Source: PNAI01 sp964575715
Lineage (GTDB): Bacteria; Pseudomonadota; Alphaproteobacteria; Rhizobiales; Xanthobacteraceae
Assembly: GCA_964575715.1 (NCBI GenBank)
Contig: CAZNSG010000035.1
Location: 1 to 39,609, forward strand
Direction: 5' to 3'
DNA length: 39,609 nucleotides
The notes beneath the pieces are model-generated. The model ran no database searches and was not told the DNA's origin. It saw only the letters and a program-made list of their open reading frames with translations. Positions 15,826-24,553 of this stretch are shown here, piece after piece. Numbering within the stretch: position 1 is the stretch's first letter; each line of letters begins with the position of its first letter. The translations under genes and the position numbers were made by a program.

Positions 15826-16866
15826 TTATGGGCACTCACCCGCAAAGCTCGGGTCGGCGAACTCCTCGAAGGTAAGAGCGCGCTTGACGATCTTGTATTC
15901 TACTGCCAGCTTCATCTCGACCTCGAACCCGGAGCGACTCAAGCAGCCGTCACCGAATCCAGGTTTGATGCGGTCGAGCATCTTGATCACGAGAGGCTGG
16001 CTCAGCCCTTTAAACTGCTCGGCGGTTTTTGGGTTCTTGAGCACCACATCCGCGATTTCAGCCGCGCTGGAGCTCCGAATTAAGGCAAGCGCTTTCTTAT
16101 GCGCGTTGACTACTCGGCGCACCATATCCGGCTTGGCCGTGATCACGTCCTCGCGCGTAATGAGCAACATAGAAAGCGCTTTGTCCCCGATCCATTTCTT
16201 GTGCTCCTCGGGGTCCCATATGCGAATCAGCGGGAAGGCCACACCCTCCTCGATCACGCGAGTCGTAGTGGGCTCCCATGACACGAAGGCGTCCACCTTT
16301 CCGGTTTTCAGCGAGACGTAGATCACTCCCGGATCTCCGCCCAACGAGATGTACTCAAGGTCCCTTTCCGGATCCAGGCCGGATTTTTTAAGAAAGAGGC
16401 TCCCAAGATACCATGAGGATGCCCCCGGCGTGGTGAATCCGACCTTCATCCCCTTGAGATCGGCGACCGTTTTTACTTTGTCCTTTAGCTCATTGCGCAC
16501 GACCAGGCTGAAGATCTCCCGATCATGCGTGGAGAGAAGCGCCTTCCACGGCGAGCCCGCGATGCGCGAGATTGGGACGTGCACAAATCCAAACAGGCCC
16601 ACGTCGAATTCTTTGGCAATCACAGCGGCGCGCTGGGTTCCACCGGAGCCCAACACGAAGTCCGTGATTTCGATGCCTTCTTCGGCAAAATAGCCCTTGG
16701 CATAGGCCACCAGGCTCGGAAGGTTCAGCTCATAGGAAACGACCGTCGGCAACTTGAGCTTGTACGGTGCCTGCGCGTGGGCGCTTGCCGACACAGTCAC
16801 ATAGATGACGGCGATCGCGGTAACTAGCGCCGCAAACCGGTGCGTGAAGCATCCATAAGGTTTCAT
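15826..16866 (-). CDS. ABC transporter substrate-binding protein (NMT1/SsuA/TauA type)
   Basis: The 346-residue protein has a signal peptide (residues 1-32, cleavage near SAHAQA). The mature part is an NMT1/THI5-like domain: SLVAYAKGYFAEEGIEITDF, GGTQRAAVIAKEFDVGLFGF, VADLKGMKVGFTTPGASSWY, KTGKVDAFVSWEPTTTRVIE. This family captures sulfonates, taurine, nitrate, aromatic acids or thiamine precursors in the periplasm. It is the last gene of the operon and starts 18 nt after the permease. Coupling to a DszB-like enzyme and a LysR gene suggests an organosulfur or aromatic acid ligand; this is inference. Confidence 0.85.
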   Translation of the reverse strand: MKPYGCFTHRFAALVTAIAVIYVTVSASAHAQAPYKLKLPTVVSYELNLPSLVAYAKGYFAEEGIEITDFVLGSGGTQRAAVIAKEFDVGLFGFVHVPISRIAGSPWKALLSTHDREIFSLVVRNELKDKVKTVADLKGMKVGFTTPGASSWYLGSLFLKKSGLDPERDLEYISLGGDPGVIYVSLKTGKVDAFVSWEPTTTRVIEEGVAFPLIRIWDPEEHKKWIGDKALSMLLITREDVITAKPDMVRRVVNAHKKALALIRSSSAAEIADVVLKNPKTAEQFKGLSQPLVIKMLDRIKPGFGDGCLSRSGFEVEMKLAVEYKIVKRALTFEEFADPSFAGECP

Positions 16867-16884
16867 GAGTATTCCCTCCGTTGA

Positions 16885-17670
16885 CTACATTCCCGTGTGT
16901 CCAGGACTCCACCGAAGTAGATAGCGCTCCAATCGGCTTGAGAGTCCAACCAGCAAAACCCCCACCACCATCAGGATCAGCATGATAGCAAAAACCCGCT
17001 CGGTGTGAAGCAACCCGGCGGCGAGGAGCATGCGGTAACCCAGGCCGCTGCTCGAACCCACAAACTCTCCTACCACAGCTCCGGTAAGCGCAAAGCTCAC
17101 GCTGGTTCTGAGCGCGGCGAAGATCCAGCTGCACACCGAGGGGACCACGACCATTCGCGCCACCTGACGTGGCCCGCCTCCCATGACTTTGACTGCCTTG
17201 ACGAGTTCCGGATCGACCGATCGCACGCCGATATAAGTGTTAAAGAAGATCACGAAGAACACCGTAAAGAAACTCAGCAAGACCTTCGAGGTCATTCCCA
17301 GGCCGAACCAGAGGATCAAGAGGGGGGCTACCGTGATCCTGGGAAGAGAATTGAGCGCGATCATGATGGGCTCGAGGACCGCTGCCGCTGTTTTCCAGTA
17401 CCCGAGGAGGAGTCCGAGCGCCACACCGCCGGTCACGCCGAAAAAAAGACCGAGAAACGCTTCCAAGAGGGTCTGTCGCGCGTCACTGATGAGGAGACCG
17501 GATTGGGCGTAGTCCACAAGATCCAAGACAATCAGAGAGGGCCGGGCCAGCAGCGCGGTCTCGAACAGCTGCCAGCCGGCAACGATGCCGCCGGTCGTCG
17601 CCTCCCAGAGGAGCACCAAACCGGAGAGGAGCAACAACCGATAAAAAGCGATAAACCCAGGTCCCTTCAT
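16885..17670 (-). CDS. ABC transporter permease (SsuC/TauC type)
   Basis: The 261-residue protein is a BPD_transp_1 permease with about six TM helices (FYRLLLLSGLVLLWEATTGG; LLEAFLGLFFGVTGGVALGL; VLLSFFTVFFVIFFNTYIGV). The EAA loop region reads KAVKVMGGGPRQVARMVVVP, which docks the ATPase. ATG 17670 overlaps the ATPase stop by 4 nt (ATGA), so the earlier in-frame start is rejected. It forms a complex with the ATPase at 17667-18470 and the binding protein at 15826-16866. Confidence 0.88.
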   Translation of the reverse strand: MKGPGFIAFYRLLLLSGLVLLWEATTGGIVAGWQLFETALLARPSLIVLDLVDYAQSGLLISDARQTLLEAFLGLFFGVTGGVALGLLLGYWKTAAAVLEPIMIALNSLPRITVAPLLILWFGLGMTSKVLLSFFTVFFVIFFNTYIGVRSVDPELVKAVKVMGGGPRQVARMVVVPSVCSWIFAALRTSVSFALTGAVVGEFVGSSSGLGYRMLLAAGLLHTERVFAIMLILMVVGVLLVGLSSRLERYLLRWSPGHTGM

Positions 17671-18470
17671 GATGGCACTGCAACCTCCCGTGCGTCTGCG
17701 CGGAAATCTTCGCTCACGGTCCGCCAAAGAGCAGCGTGGAATTCGGCGAACTCCTTTGATCCGTGAAGTTCAAATGGATCGCGGGGATGAGGAAACGGGA
17801 CTTCGCATATGCTCTTGATCCTGCCGGGGCGTTTGGAGAAGAGGATCACGCGCTCGGCGAGAGTGATGGCCTCGGCAAGATCATGGGTGACGAATAGAAT
17901 GGTTTTTCGGCGCGCTACCCAAATCTTGATCAACTCGGCCTGGAGGATCAGGCGGGTCTGCGCATCCAGCGCACCGAAGGGCTCATCCATGAGAATGACC
18001 TGCGGATCGTAAGCCAAAGTTCGGATGAGGGAGACTCTCTGCCGCATTCCGCCGGAAATCTGATGCGGAAAATAGTCTTCGAATCCCGTAAGACCAACAA
18101 GATTGATAAGTTCCTGTGCGCGGCGATGGCGTTCCGCTTTCTTCCATCCGCGGATTTCGAGGCCCGTCTCCACGTTCTGGCGCACCGTGCGCCAGGGAAA
18201 AAGTGTGTCGCGCTGGAAGACATAGCCCAGGTTTTGATTCCAATCGGTGCGTTCGCCGATGTCCACGCCGTCGACCCGGATGGCTCCCGTGATCTCGGCA
18301 TCGTCGCGACTGATGAGAGAAGCCATAACGTTCAGCGCCGTCGACTTGCCGCATCCGCTCGGGCCAACCAGAGCAACGAATTCGCCACTCCGTACTTCGA
18401 AGTTAACGTCGCGGAGCGCTTCGACGCCTTGACGGAAACGCAGCCCCAAACCTTGAACACTGATCCGCAT
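17667..18470 (-). CDS. ABC transporter ATPase (SsuB/TauB/NrtD type)
   Basis: The 267-residue ATPase has Walker A GPSGCGKST (about residues 36-44), Q-loop in LGYVFQRDTLFPWRT, signature SGGMRQRVSL, Walker B VILMDEPFGALD and the switch His in FVTHDLAEA. LFPWRT and the DEPFGALDAQTR segment place it in the nitrate/sulfonate/taurine subfamily. It starts 3 nt after the CoA-transferase stop and overlaps the permease start. Confidence 0.92.
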   Translation of the reverse strand: MRISVQGLGLRFRQGVEALRDVNFEVRSGEFVALVGPSGCGKSTALNVMASLISRDDAEITGAIRVDGVDIGERTDWNQNLGYVFQRDTLFPWRTVRQNVETGLEIRGWKKAERHRRAQELINLVGLTGFEDYFPHQISGGMRQRVSLIRTLAYDPQVILMDEPFGALDAQTRLILQAELIKIWVARRKTILFVTHDLAEAITLAERVILFSKRPGRIKSICEVPFPHPRDPFELHGSKEFAEFHAALWRTVSEDFRADAREVAVPS

Positions 18471-18473
18471 TGC

Positions 18474-19715
18474 TCAGATGACTCCGGCTTCGCGCAAGCG
18501 CGAGAGCGTTTCCTTACTGTAGCCAAGCTCGCCGCTGTATATTTCCTCATTGTGCTCGCCGAGCCTCGGCCCCAGATGGTCGACGGAGCCCGGCGTCAGC
18601 GAGAATTTGGGGACGACATTCTGCACGATGGCTTCGCCGAGATCCTTGTCTGGTACGCGTACAAGAGCCTCGCGCGCGCGGTATTGCATGTCGTTAAAAA
18701 TGTCCTCGATGTCGAAAATCGGGGAGTAAGCGACCCCGTGCCGCACGAAAATCTCTTCGACCTCCTGCCGGCTGCGCGCGGCGATCCAGTCCGCCACGAT
18801 CCCATTGATCTCCTCTGAATGGCTCACGCGCGCCGGATTGTCGATAAATCTGGGGTCGGAGGCCAGCTCCTCTCGCCCAATCGCCTGGCAGACTCGGAGC
18901 CAGATGCTCTGCGTGCTGGCAGCCAACGTGATGTATTTGCCGTCGATCGTCTTGAACGTCGAGCTGGGGGCGACGTAGGAAACTCGATTTCCGGTGCGGC
19001 GATGGACCGTCCGCATCTGGTCATATTGGATGGGATCGAAATCCAGCAAACGAAACACCGCTTCGTTCAATGCGAGATCGATCACCTGTCCTTCGCCGCC
19101 GCGAGTGTCTCGATGGTAGAGCGCTGTCATCACGCTGAAAGCGCCGAATAGCCCGGCGATCAAGTCGCCCAACGGGTAACCTGGCGACATCGGCGGCCCG
19201 TCCGGCTCGCCGATGAGGTTGGTGAGGCCGCTCATGGCTTCCGCGATGCGCCCGAATCCCGGTCGATCGCGAGAGGGACCGGTCTGACCGAAACCGGAGA
19301 TACGGAGCAGAACGACGCGGGGATTCGCAACCTTCAGCTCTTCGTAACCTAGGCCCCATCGCTCCAGAGTTCCGGGGCGATAGTTTTCCGCCACTACATC
19401 CGCATTGCGGGTGAGATCCTTGAAAACGGCGGCCCCCTGCGGCTTTGAGAGGTCCAAGGTTATGCAGCGTTTGTTGCGCGCAATAGCCTTCCACCATAGA
19501 GGAATTCCGTCCTTGATCGGTTCAAGTTTTCGCTGCCCGTCGCCGTGCTTGGGGTGTTCGATCTTGATCACATCCGCGCCGAAGTCTGCCAACAAAGCAG
19601 TGGCGAAAGGCGCTGCGACCATGTTTCCCGCATCGATGATCCTTACCCGGTCGAGTGGTTTCCGGTCGCTCCTGCGGGTTAGGGGAAACTCGTAGTGCCC
19701 TTCGATATAACCCAT
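18474..19715 (-). CDS. CaiB/BaiF family III CoA-transferase
   Basis: The 413-residue protein follows the family III pattern: VRIIDAGNMVAAPFATALLA (active-site loop near the N-terminus), LADFGADVIKIEHPKHGD, NKRCITLDLSKPQG, ENYRPGTLERWGLGYE, ISGFGQTGPSRDRPGF, and the nucleophilic Asp184 in GYPLGDLIAGLFG. It moves CoA between carboxylic acids (oxalate, carnitine, succinate and aromatic acids are known donors or acceptors). ATG 19715 has an AAGGAC Shine-Dalgarno. Its place between an ornithine-cyclodeaminase-fold protein and an ABC importer suggests it activates the imported acid. Confidence 0.88.
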   Translation of the reverse strand: MGYIEGHYEFPLTRRSDRKPLDRVRIIDAGNMVAAPFATALLADFGADVIKIEHPKHGDGQRKLEPIKDGIPLWWKAIARNKRCITLDLSKPQGAAVFKDLTRNADVVAENYRPGTLERWGLGYEELKVANPRVVLLRISGFGQTGPSRDRPGFGRIAEAMSGLTNLIGEPDGPPMSPGYPLGDLIAGLFGAFSVMTALYHRDTRGGEGQVIDLALNEAVFRLLDFDPIQYDQMRTVHRRTGNRVSYVAPSSTFKTIDGKYITLAASTQSIWLRVCQAIGREELASDPRFIDNPARVSHSEEINGIVADWIAARSRQEVEEIFVRHGVAYSPIFDIEDIFNDMQYRAREALVRVPDKDLGEAIVQNVVPKFSLTPGSVDHLGPRLGEHNEEIYSGELGYSKETLSRLREAGVI

Positions 19716-19745
19716 CCTAAAGTCCTTCGGCGCGCGGGGTTGTTG

Positions 19746-20852
19746 TCATTTTTCTGTCAAGAACGCTGAATCCCGAATTGCTCGAAGGTCGTCGTCGTAT
19801 TGCATGAACATGCCTTGGTCGACTTCCGCACCAACCTTTTTTTCCTTTGCCCTTTCATAGATAAGGCGGCCCATGGCGGCAAACTGGATTCCCATGCCAA
19901 CGTTGTTGTTATGGTAGGTGATCTGCTTGCTGGATGACCGGCCGTGGATATTCTTCTTCACGAGCAGATCGCCGATCTCGAAGATGTCGCCCCAATCCAG
20001 AATGCCACGGCGAAGCAGGGGATAAAGCTCGGGCTGCTTATCCAGGCGAATGGAAGCTCTGGAATTCACGACGATGATATCGCTCTTCAGCACCGTCTTT
20101 TCGTCGGTTTCACGCCGCGCGAGGAAATAGTCGCTCCCTATCATGGTGTTCACATGGGTGCCCTCTTCGAGCCAGTCACCATCGAACACAGGCTCGTTGG
20201 AATTCGTTGCCGTCGTCACGATGTCGCAGCCTTCCACGGCTTCCCGCGGGTGCTCCACCGCGACGGCCTTGACACCGATGAACTCGGTTATTTGCCGGGC
20301 GAATTTCTCGCAGCGTTCCTTTTTTGTACTGAATACCCTTATTTCCTGCAGGTTCGTGACCGCGCAATTATATTTGACCTGAAGCAGGGCCTGAGTGCCG
20401 GAACCGAATAGGCCCATGACTTTTGAGTCATCGCGGGCAAGCCGTTTCGTCACGATCGCACTGGTTGCGGCAACGCGAATCGGATTGAGATAAAAGTCCT
20501 GCAAGACCGCGAGAAGCTCGTTGGTTTCCGTGTCGAATAGGAAAACCAAGGCCGAGAACGCTCCGGGAAAGCCGAAGCGCGCATTACCTCTCTTCCTGGT
20601 CACGTTGACGGTAGCGGAATTGATCCTGAGAGCCATCGTCCGGATCCCGGGCACGATTCCCGCCATTTCGTTGAACCAATAATAGTGGTCGATCTTGTTT
20701 TCCCTTGGGTGATAGATTCGCCGCCTCGGGAGTTCTTGGGCGGCTCCCTGCCCAAACTCCAGATAAGCCTGCTCGATTGCGGCGATGTATTCATTAGTGC
20801 TTGCCAGCCCCGGAATATCCTTATTGCTAATGATCAGGGTTTTTCCCACCAC
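19746..20852 (-). CDS. Ornithine cyclodeaminase/mu-crystallin family protein
   Basis: The 368-residue protein has the family's dinucleotide-binding site MGLFGSGTQALLQ (about residues 146-158) and the segment NPIRVAATSAIVTKRLARDD before it. GSDYFLARRETD probably holds the substrate Asp. In ornithine cyclodeaminase the catalytic lysine lies in a GxK segment; here the matching stretch is PGIRTMALRIN, so true cyclodeaminase activity is unlikely. Relatives reduce ketimines or oxidise amino acids with NAD(P)H. It is the first gene of the five-gene operon, divergent from the LysR gene, and shares its fold with the 23259-24392 protein. Confidence 0.85.
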   Translation of the reverse strand: MVGKTLIISNKDIPGLASTNEYIAAIEQAYLEFGQGAAQELPRRRIYHPRENKIDHYYWFNEMAGIVPGIRTMALRINSATVNVTRKRGNARFGFPGAFSALVFLFDTETNELLAVLQDFYLNPIRVAATSAIVTKRLARDDSKVMGLFGSGTQALLQVKYNCAVTNLQEIRVFSTKKERCEKFARQITEFIGVKAVAVEHPREAVEGCDIVTTATNSNEPVFDGDWLEEGTHVNTMIGSDYFLARRETDEKTVLKSDIIVVNSRASIRLDKQPELYPLLRRGILDWGDIFEIGDLLVKKNIHGRSSSKQITYHNNNVGMGIQFAAMGRLIYERAKEKKVGAEVDQGMFMQYDDDLRAIRDSAFLTEK

Positions 20853-20919
20853 GTGCGCGTCCCTCTTGTTTTTCCCCGCAACCGCGTATGGAATTTTAAG
20901 CGGGGTTTATTGATCAAAC

Positions 20920-20929
20920 AATTCGAATT
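20920..20929. promoter_or_regulatory. Palindrome in LysR/operon divergent promoter
   Basis: The perfect palindrome AATTCGAATT sits in the 82-bp intergenic region, just upstream of the LysR start (20935). LysR-type proteins bind dyads near their own promoter (T-N11-A type). The surrounding AT-rich sequence suits a divergent promoter. The assignment is positional. Confidence 0.35.
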
Positions 20930-20934
20930 ATGTT

Positions 20935-21852
20935 ATGAATTATTCACAAAACATGAATGCTATATCGCTCAAGCACCTCCAGACCTTTCTGGCCATTGTC
21001 AAGGCAGGAAGTTTCCGTGCAGCTTCCGAGCAGCTGCATCTGTCCCAACCTGCAATTACAGCCCATATGAAGCAGCTTGAGTTGGCTCTCGGAATGTCTT
21101 TGCTGGATCGAACCACGCGGCGGATGAGTGTCACCTTGGCCGGCGAAAAGTTTCGCGTACGGGCGGAACAGGCTCTAGCCGAATTGAACTTGCTCGTATT
21201 GGAACTACGCGATGAAGCCGCGCTTAGGCGCGGGCGCATTTCCGTAGCGTGCGTACCAACCATCGCGGCGGGCTTGCTGCCAAAGGCTCTCGGCAGGTTT
21301 GGAGAGAAATTTCCGGGCATTACTGTCAAAATCCAGGACGTGGTCGCGGAGCAGATTTTCTTTCAGCTGACGCAAGGGCAGGTTGATATCGGCATCGGCC
21401 CTCGCCCGCTCGGACGATCGGAATTCGACTTTCAGGCGGTAACGAGAGATCCATACGTGGCCGTAGTATCCAGGGGGCACGCCTGGGCGGCGAGGAAGAG
21501 CATCTCCCTGGCGGCGCTGGCCAACGCGGATTTTCTTGCCTTACTCCCAGGTTCTAATGTGCGGGAAACTCTCGACGCCGCCATGACATCGCAATCGCTG
21601 AAACTCATCCCTAAATATGAGGTCCAGCACCATTACACTCTTGGCGGCATGGTTGAAGCCGGATTGGGCGTTACCGCGCTGCCCTCGATGGCGGTGTCCA
21701 TGCTGAGCCAGCCGTTATTGAGAACAGTGCCGATCACTAAACCAACCGTGTTTCGCGAGGTTGGGATCGTCAAACTCCGTGGCAAGAATTTGTTGCCGGC
21801 GTCAACGGCCTTTATCGAAGTCTTTAGCGAGATCGTGGTGGAAAATTCCTGA
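20935..21852 (+). CDS. LysR-family transcriptional regulator
   Basis: The 305-residue protein has the N-terminal winged helix (LKHLQTFLAIVKAGSFRAAS, LSQPAITAHMKQLELALGMS, LLDRTTRRMSVTLAGEKF; residues about 13-75). The effector domain reads RGRISVACVPTIAAGLLPKA, LTQGQVDIGIGPRP and LGGMVEAGLGVTALPSMAVS. It is divergent from the 15826-20852 operon and likely activates it with a substrate-derived co-inducer. ATG 20953 (six codons in) is an alternative start; neither start has a strong Shine-Dalgarno. Confidence 0.9.
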   Translation: MNYSQNMNAISLKHLQTFLAIVKAGSFRAASEQLHLSQPAITAHMKQLELALGMSLLDRTTRRMSVTLAGEKFRVRAEQALAELNLLVLELRDEAALRRGRISVACVPTIAAGLLPKALGRFGEKFPGITVKIQDVVAEQIFFQLTQGQVDIGIGPRPLGRSEFDFQAVTRDPYVAVVSRGHAWAARKSISLAALANADFLALLPGSNVRETLDAAMTSQSLKLIPKYEVQHHYTLGGMVEAGLGVTALPSMAVSMLSQPLLRTVPITKPTVFREVGIVKLRGKNLLPASTAFIEVFSEIVVENS

Positions 21853-21918
21853 AAATAGGTATCCGATTTTTGTAGTTAAGGTCTCACTGAGGGGACAATT
21901 TCTCACAGCACACATAAG

Positions 21919-21942
21919 AAAAAAGCCCCAAGAGAGGGGGCT
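21919..21942 (-). terminator. Rho-independent terminator, minus strand
   Basis: On the minus strand a 6-bp stem (AGCCCC/GGGGCT) with a 7-nt loop is followed by T6, a classic intrinsic terminator. No minus-strand gene ends just before it: it lies between LysR (ends 21852) and the DszB-like gene (starts 22109), both on the plus strand. It is therefore an orphan or stops antisense transcription into LysR. Confidence 0.6.
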
Positions 21943-22108
21943 AGTAATCTTCGGCAAGCATGAGGGTCAGCAAGCGTGTAGTCTTGCGGCATTCTCGAAC
22001 AAAATGCCGTGTACTATGGCCGTTGGAGCAAGTATTATGGCTTTCTCGCTGCCGCACTGCTGAATCCCCTGCCTCGGCGCACCTCCACCGAACCAGAGGA
22101 GCTTCTCG

Positions 22109-23206
22109 ATGAATAAGTTGGTCATCCCCGAGCGTTCTGCGGCGCAGCGCCCCGAGACGATCTGGTTCACCCGCTGTCCGGTGCCGACATCATCCGGGAT
22201 TGCCATTCAAAAGGGCTGGCTAAAGGAGGCTTTCAGTCCGGAAGGCATAGCCGTGCGGTCAATGCGCCATTCGCCGGAGCCTAAAATTCGGGAGTCGCAT
22301 TACACACACACATTGGAAAACTCCTTCCGTCATGGCGGCAATGCGCCCGCCCTTTTCGCCCGATCGGAGGGCAAGGACACCGTTCTCCTGGGACTGCACT
22401 GGGTTCCGCAGTACCAAGCGATTCTGTCGCTGCCGAATTCGAGCTTGACAAAGATCGAACATCTGCGTGGACGCAGGCTGGCACTTCCCCGGCGTGTCAA
22501 CGACGAGATAGATTTTTGGCGCGCCACCGCTCTCCAAGGATATCAAAATGCCTTGCGGCTAGCTGGGCTGGATCTGGGCGACGTGGAGCTAGTCGATCTT
22601 CCAGTCGATATGAGCTATGTCGACGAGGATGTAACGATTACGGATGCGCTGACCCCCGCGCCGCGCTTGATAAAATTTCACACGCGAGAAATGACAGCAC
22701 TTCTTCGGGACGAAGTAGACGCAATGTTCGCGTACAGCGTTTGGGGGGCGTCGGTTCGCGGACAGCTGAGCGCAACGGAGATCGTCAATCTTTCTCGGCA
22801 ATCATCATTTGATATGCAGATCAATAACGGACTGCCGGAGACGTTAACGGTGAGTGGTAAGCTATTGCGCCAGCACCCCGATCTCGTCGAGCGTTATGTA
22901 CTCCAACTTTTTCGCGCCGCGGAATGGGCGAGCAAGAATGAGGATGCAGCTCGCCGGGCGATCGCAATCGAGACCGGTGTCGCGGAGTATTGGCTCAATG
23001 AAGGAACGGGGTCCGACATTGCGAAGCGGCTGACAATATCTCTGGATAACAACCTGGTAAAAGCGTTGGAGGTTCGGAAAAAATTTCTGCTCGATTTTGG
23101 CTTCCTGCGCAACGACTTCGATATTCACGAATGGATAGATTCTGGTCCCCTGACAAATGCGCAGAGCCGCAGCATGGCAGAAAACGTGGAGTGTTGCCGA
23201 CCATAG
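22109..23206 (+). CDS. DszB-like (sulfinate desulfinase family) protein
   Basis: The 365-residue protein has a substrate-binding-protein fold but no signal peptide, so it acts in the cytosol. The segment TIWFTRCPVPTSSGIAIQKG matches the active-site region of 2'-hydroxybiphenyl-2-sulfinate desulfinase (DszB). Cys23, His64 and Arg74 (the latter in SFRHGGNAPAL, an RXGG motif) correspond to DszB Cys27, His60 and Arg70, with the His-to-Arg spacing of 10 residues kept. DszB cleaves an aromatic C-S bond and releases sulfite. The length equals that of Rhodococcus DszB. No DszA or DszC is present, so the sulfinate would come from another reaction or from outside. It follows LysR by 256 nt and was probably recruited to the same regulon. 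The alternative is an SBP-like protein of unknown role. Confidence 0.72.
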   Translation: MNKLVIPERSAAQRPETIWFTRCPVPTSSGIAIQKGWLKEAFSPEGIAVRSMRHSPEPKIRESHYTHTLENSFRHGGNAPALFARSEGKDTVLLGLHWVPQYQAILSLPNSSLTKIEHLRGRRLALPRRVNDEIDFWRATALQGYQNALRLAGLDLGDVELVDLPVDMSYVDEDVTITDALTPAPRLIKFHTREMTALLRDEVDAMFAYSVWGASVRGQLSATEIVNLSRQSSFDMQINNGLPETLTVSGKLLRQHPDLVERYVLQLFRAAEWASKNEDAARRAIAIETGVAEYWLNEGTGSDIAKRLTISLDNNLVKALEVRKKFLLDFGFLRNDFDIHEWIDSGPLTNAQSRSMAENVECCRP

Positions 23207-23258
23207 AGCAAGAAACATCCATAGGCACTTTTGCAAACACGCTCTGCGCTTCGACTCG

Positions 23259-24392
23259 TTAACGCGTCATAACTTGAGCGACCTTATCTTGAGGCAGGTG
23301 AAATCCAACACCGGCGCGCTTTGCTTTCTGAAGCACCAGACCTCCCACCGCAGCGAACTGGCTACCGAGTCCCACGTTATTCTTAAAGAGGGTAATCTGC
23401 TCATCCGCGGGTTTTCGCTGGCAGCGTCCAGTGACCAAATCAGGGAGGTCGACGACGTCCTCCCAGGCCAGAGTTCCCTCCTGAACGCAATCTTCAATTT
23501 CCTCAAGCCCGAAACGGACTTCAAGTGAGTGGACCGCAACAGTATTGCATCGTGCGACACCTTTGGGATCGATCAGGCGTCTGTGGAAGTGTTCGTCGCC
23601 GGCGCCCACGGACACCACATGCTGACCCGGCCGCAACAGAGCACCGTCGAACACCGGCGTGCGCGCGCTCGACGCCTCAAGGATCAAGTCCATGCCGACA
23701 ACCGCCTGTTCCGGGCTTTTCACCGGGACAACATCGACGCCTAACTCCTCAGTCATTCGTGCGGCGAAGCGTGCCCGATGATCCGGGTTGGGGCTGAACA
23801 CACACACGCGATCGATAGTGGGGCGCACGTGGCGGAGAGCCCGAAGATTTGCTGCGGCCTGCCATCCTGAGCCGAACAGGCCCATCTTGGTCACATCGTG
23901 TCGACAAAGGTAATCGACGCCTAGCGCAGAGGTTGCCGCAACGCGAATACCTTGCAACGCGGCCGAGTGGATGATCGCTTCGAACTGAGCATCATACGTA
24001 TTGTATAGGAAGATTAGGTCGCTATACCCCTTCTTGCCCGGCAGATCGCCGTAGCGCAGATAGCTGTGCGTCAGTCCATATGGCCCCGTGGCGAGCCGCA
24101 CCAAGTCAGAACTGCTACGCACAGCCCAGACGCCGAAGTGCGGACTACCGCCTTCCATGGATTTGAAATTGTAGACAATGCGAGGATCTTTGCCACCACC
24201 GGCAGCGATCAATTGCTTGGCTTCCGGGTCCTTGCCGTGCCAAGGCAAGTAGTGATTGGTGCGCGGACGGTTGAGCCGAAACTCCTCCCCGCCGCGAAAT
24301 GCTGCAACTTCGCGGTTGGAGATTCGCAGCGCCTCAATCGCCTCTTCGATTGTCAGAAGCCGGGAGACTTCCTCGTTCGTCAGGATCAACAT
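23259..24392 (-). CDS. Ornithine cyclodeaminase/mu-crystallin family protein
   Basis: The 377-residue protein carries the dinucleotide motif MGLFGSGWQAAANLRALRHV, preceded by GIRVAATSALGVDYLCRHD, and VSVGAGDEHFHRRLID near the substrate site. The stretch expected to hold the catalytic lysine reads FGVWAVRSSSDL, without a lysine. It is longer than true ornithine cyclodeaminase at the N-terminus. ATG 24392 is preferred to GTG 24410 because it fits the family start (LILTNEEVSRLLTIEEAIEA) and has GAGGGA upstream. It is convergent with the DszB-like gene and lies 203 nt downstream of the MarR gene on the same strand. Substrate unknown; ketimine reduction or amino acid dehydrogenation is plausible. 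Confidence 0.85.
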   Translation of the reverse strand: MLILTNEEVSRLLTIEEAIEALRISNREVAAFRGGEEFRLNRPRTNHYLPWHGKDPEAKQLIAAGGGKDPRIVYNFKSMEGGSPHFGVWAVRSSSDLVRLATGPYGLTHSYLRYGDLPGKKGYSDLIFLYNTYDAQFEAIIHSAALQGIRVAATSALGVDYLCRHDVTKMGLFGSGWQAAANLRALRHVRPTIDRVCVFSPNPDHRARFAARMTEELGVDVVPVKSPEQAVVGMDLILEASSARTPVFDGALLRPGQHVVSVGAGDEHFHRRLIDPKGVARCNTVAVHSLEVRFGLEEIEDCVQEGTLAWEDVVDLPDLVTGRCQRKPADEQITLFKNNVGLGSQFAAVGGLVLQKAKRAGVGFHLPQDKVAQVMTR

Positions 24393-24553
24393 GGCAGGAA
24401 ATTCCCTCACTGCTAAAGTCCGAGATCACCGCCGTGCCAGAGCGCGAAGCTCGTCCGCCGTCCAATTCGTTACAATCGCCAATGCCGTCATCGTCGCCTC
24501 CCCGAAGAGAATCACCGACGATGACAGAATCGCGCTCTCACCTTCACGGGAAT

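Noticed and set aside
22109..23206. Annotation as a periplasmic ABC binding protein
   Set aside because: There is no signal peptide, and the Cys, His and Arg of DszB are conserved with the right spacing.
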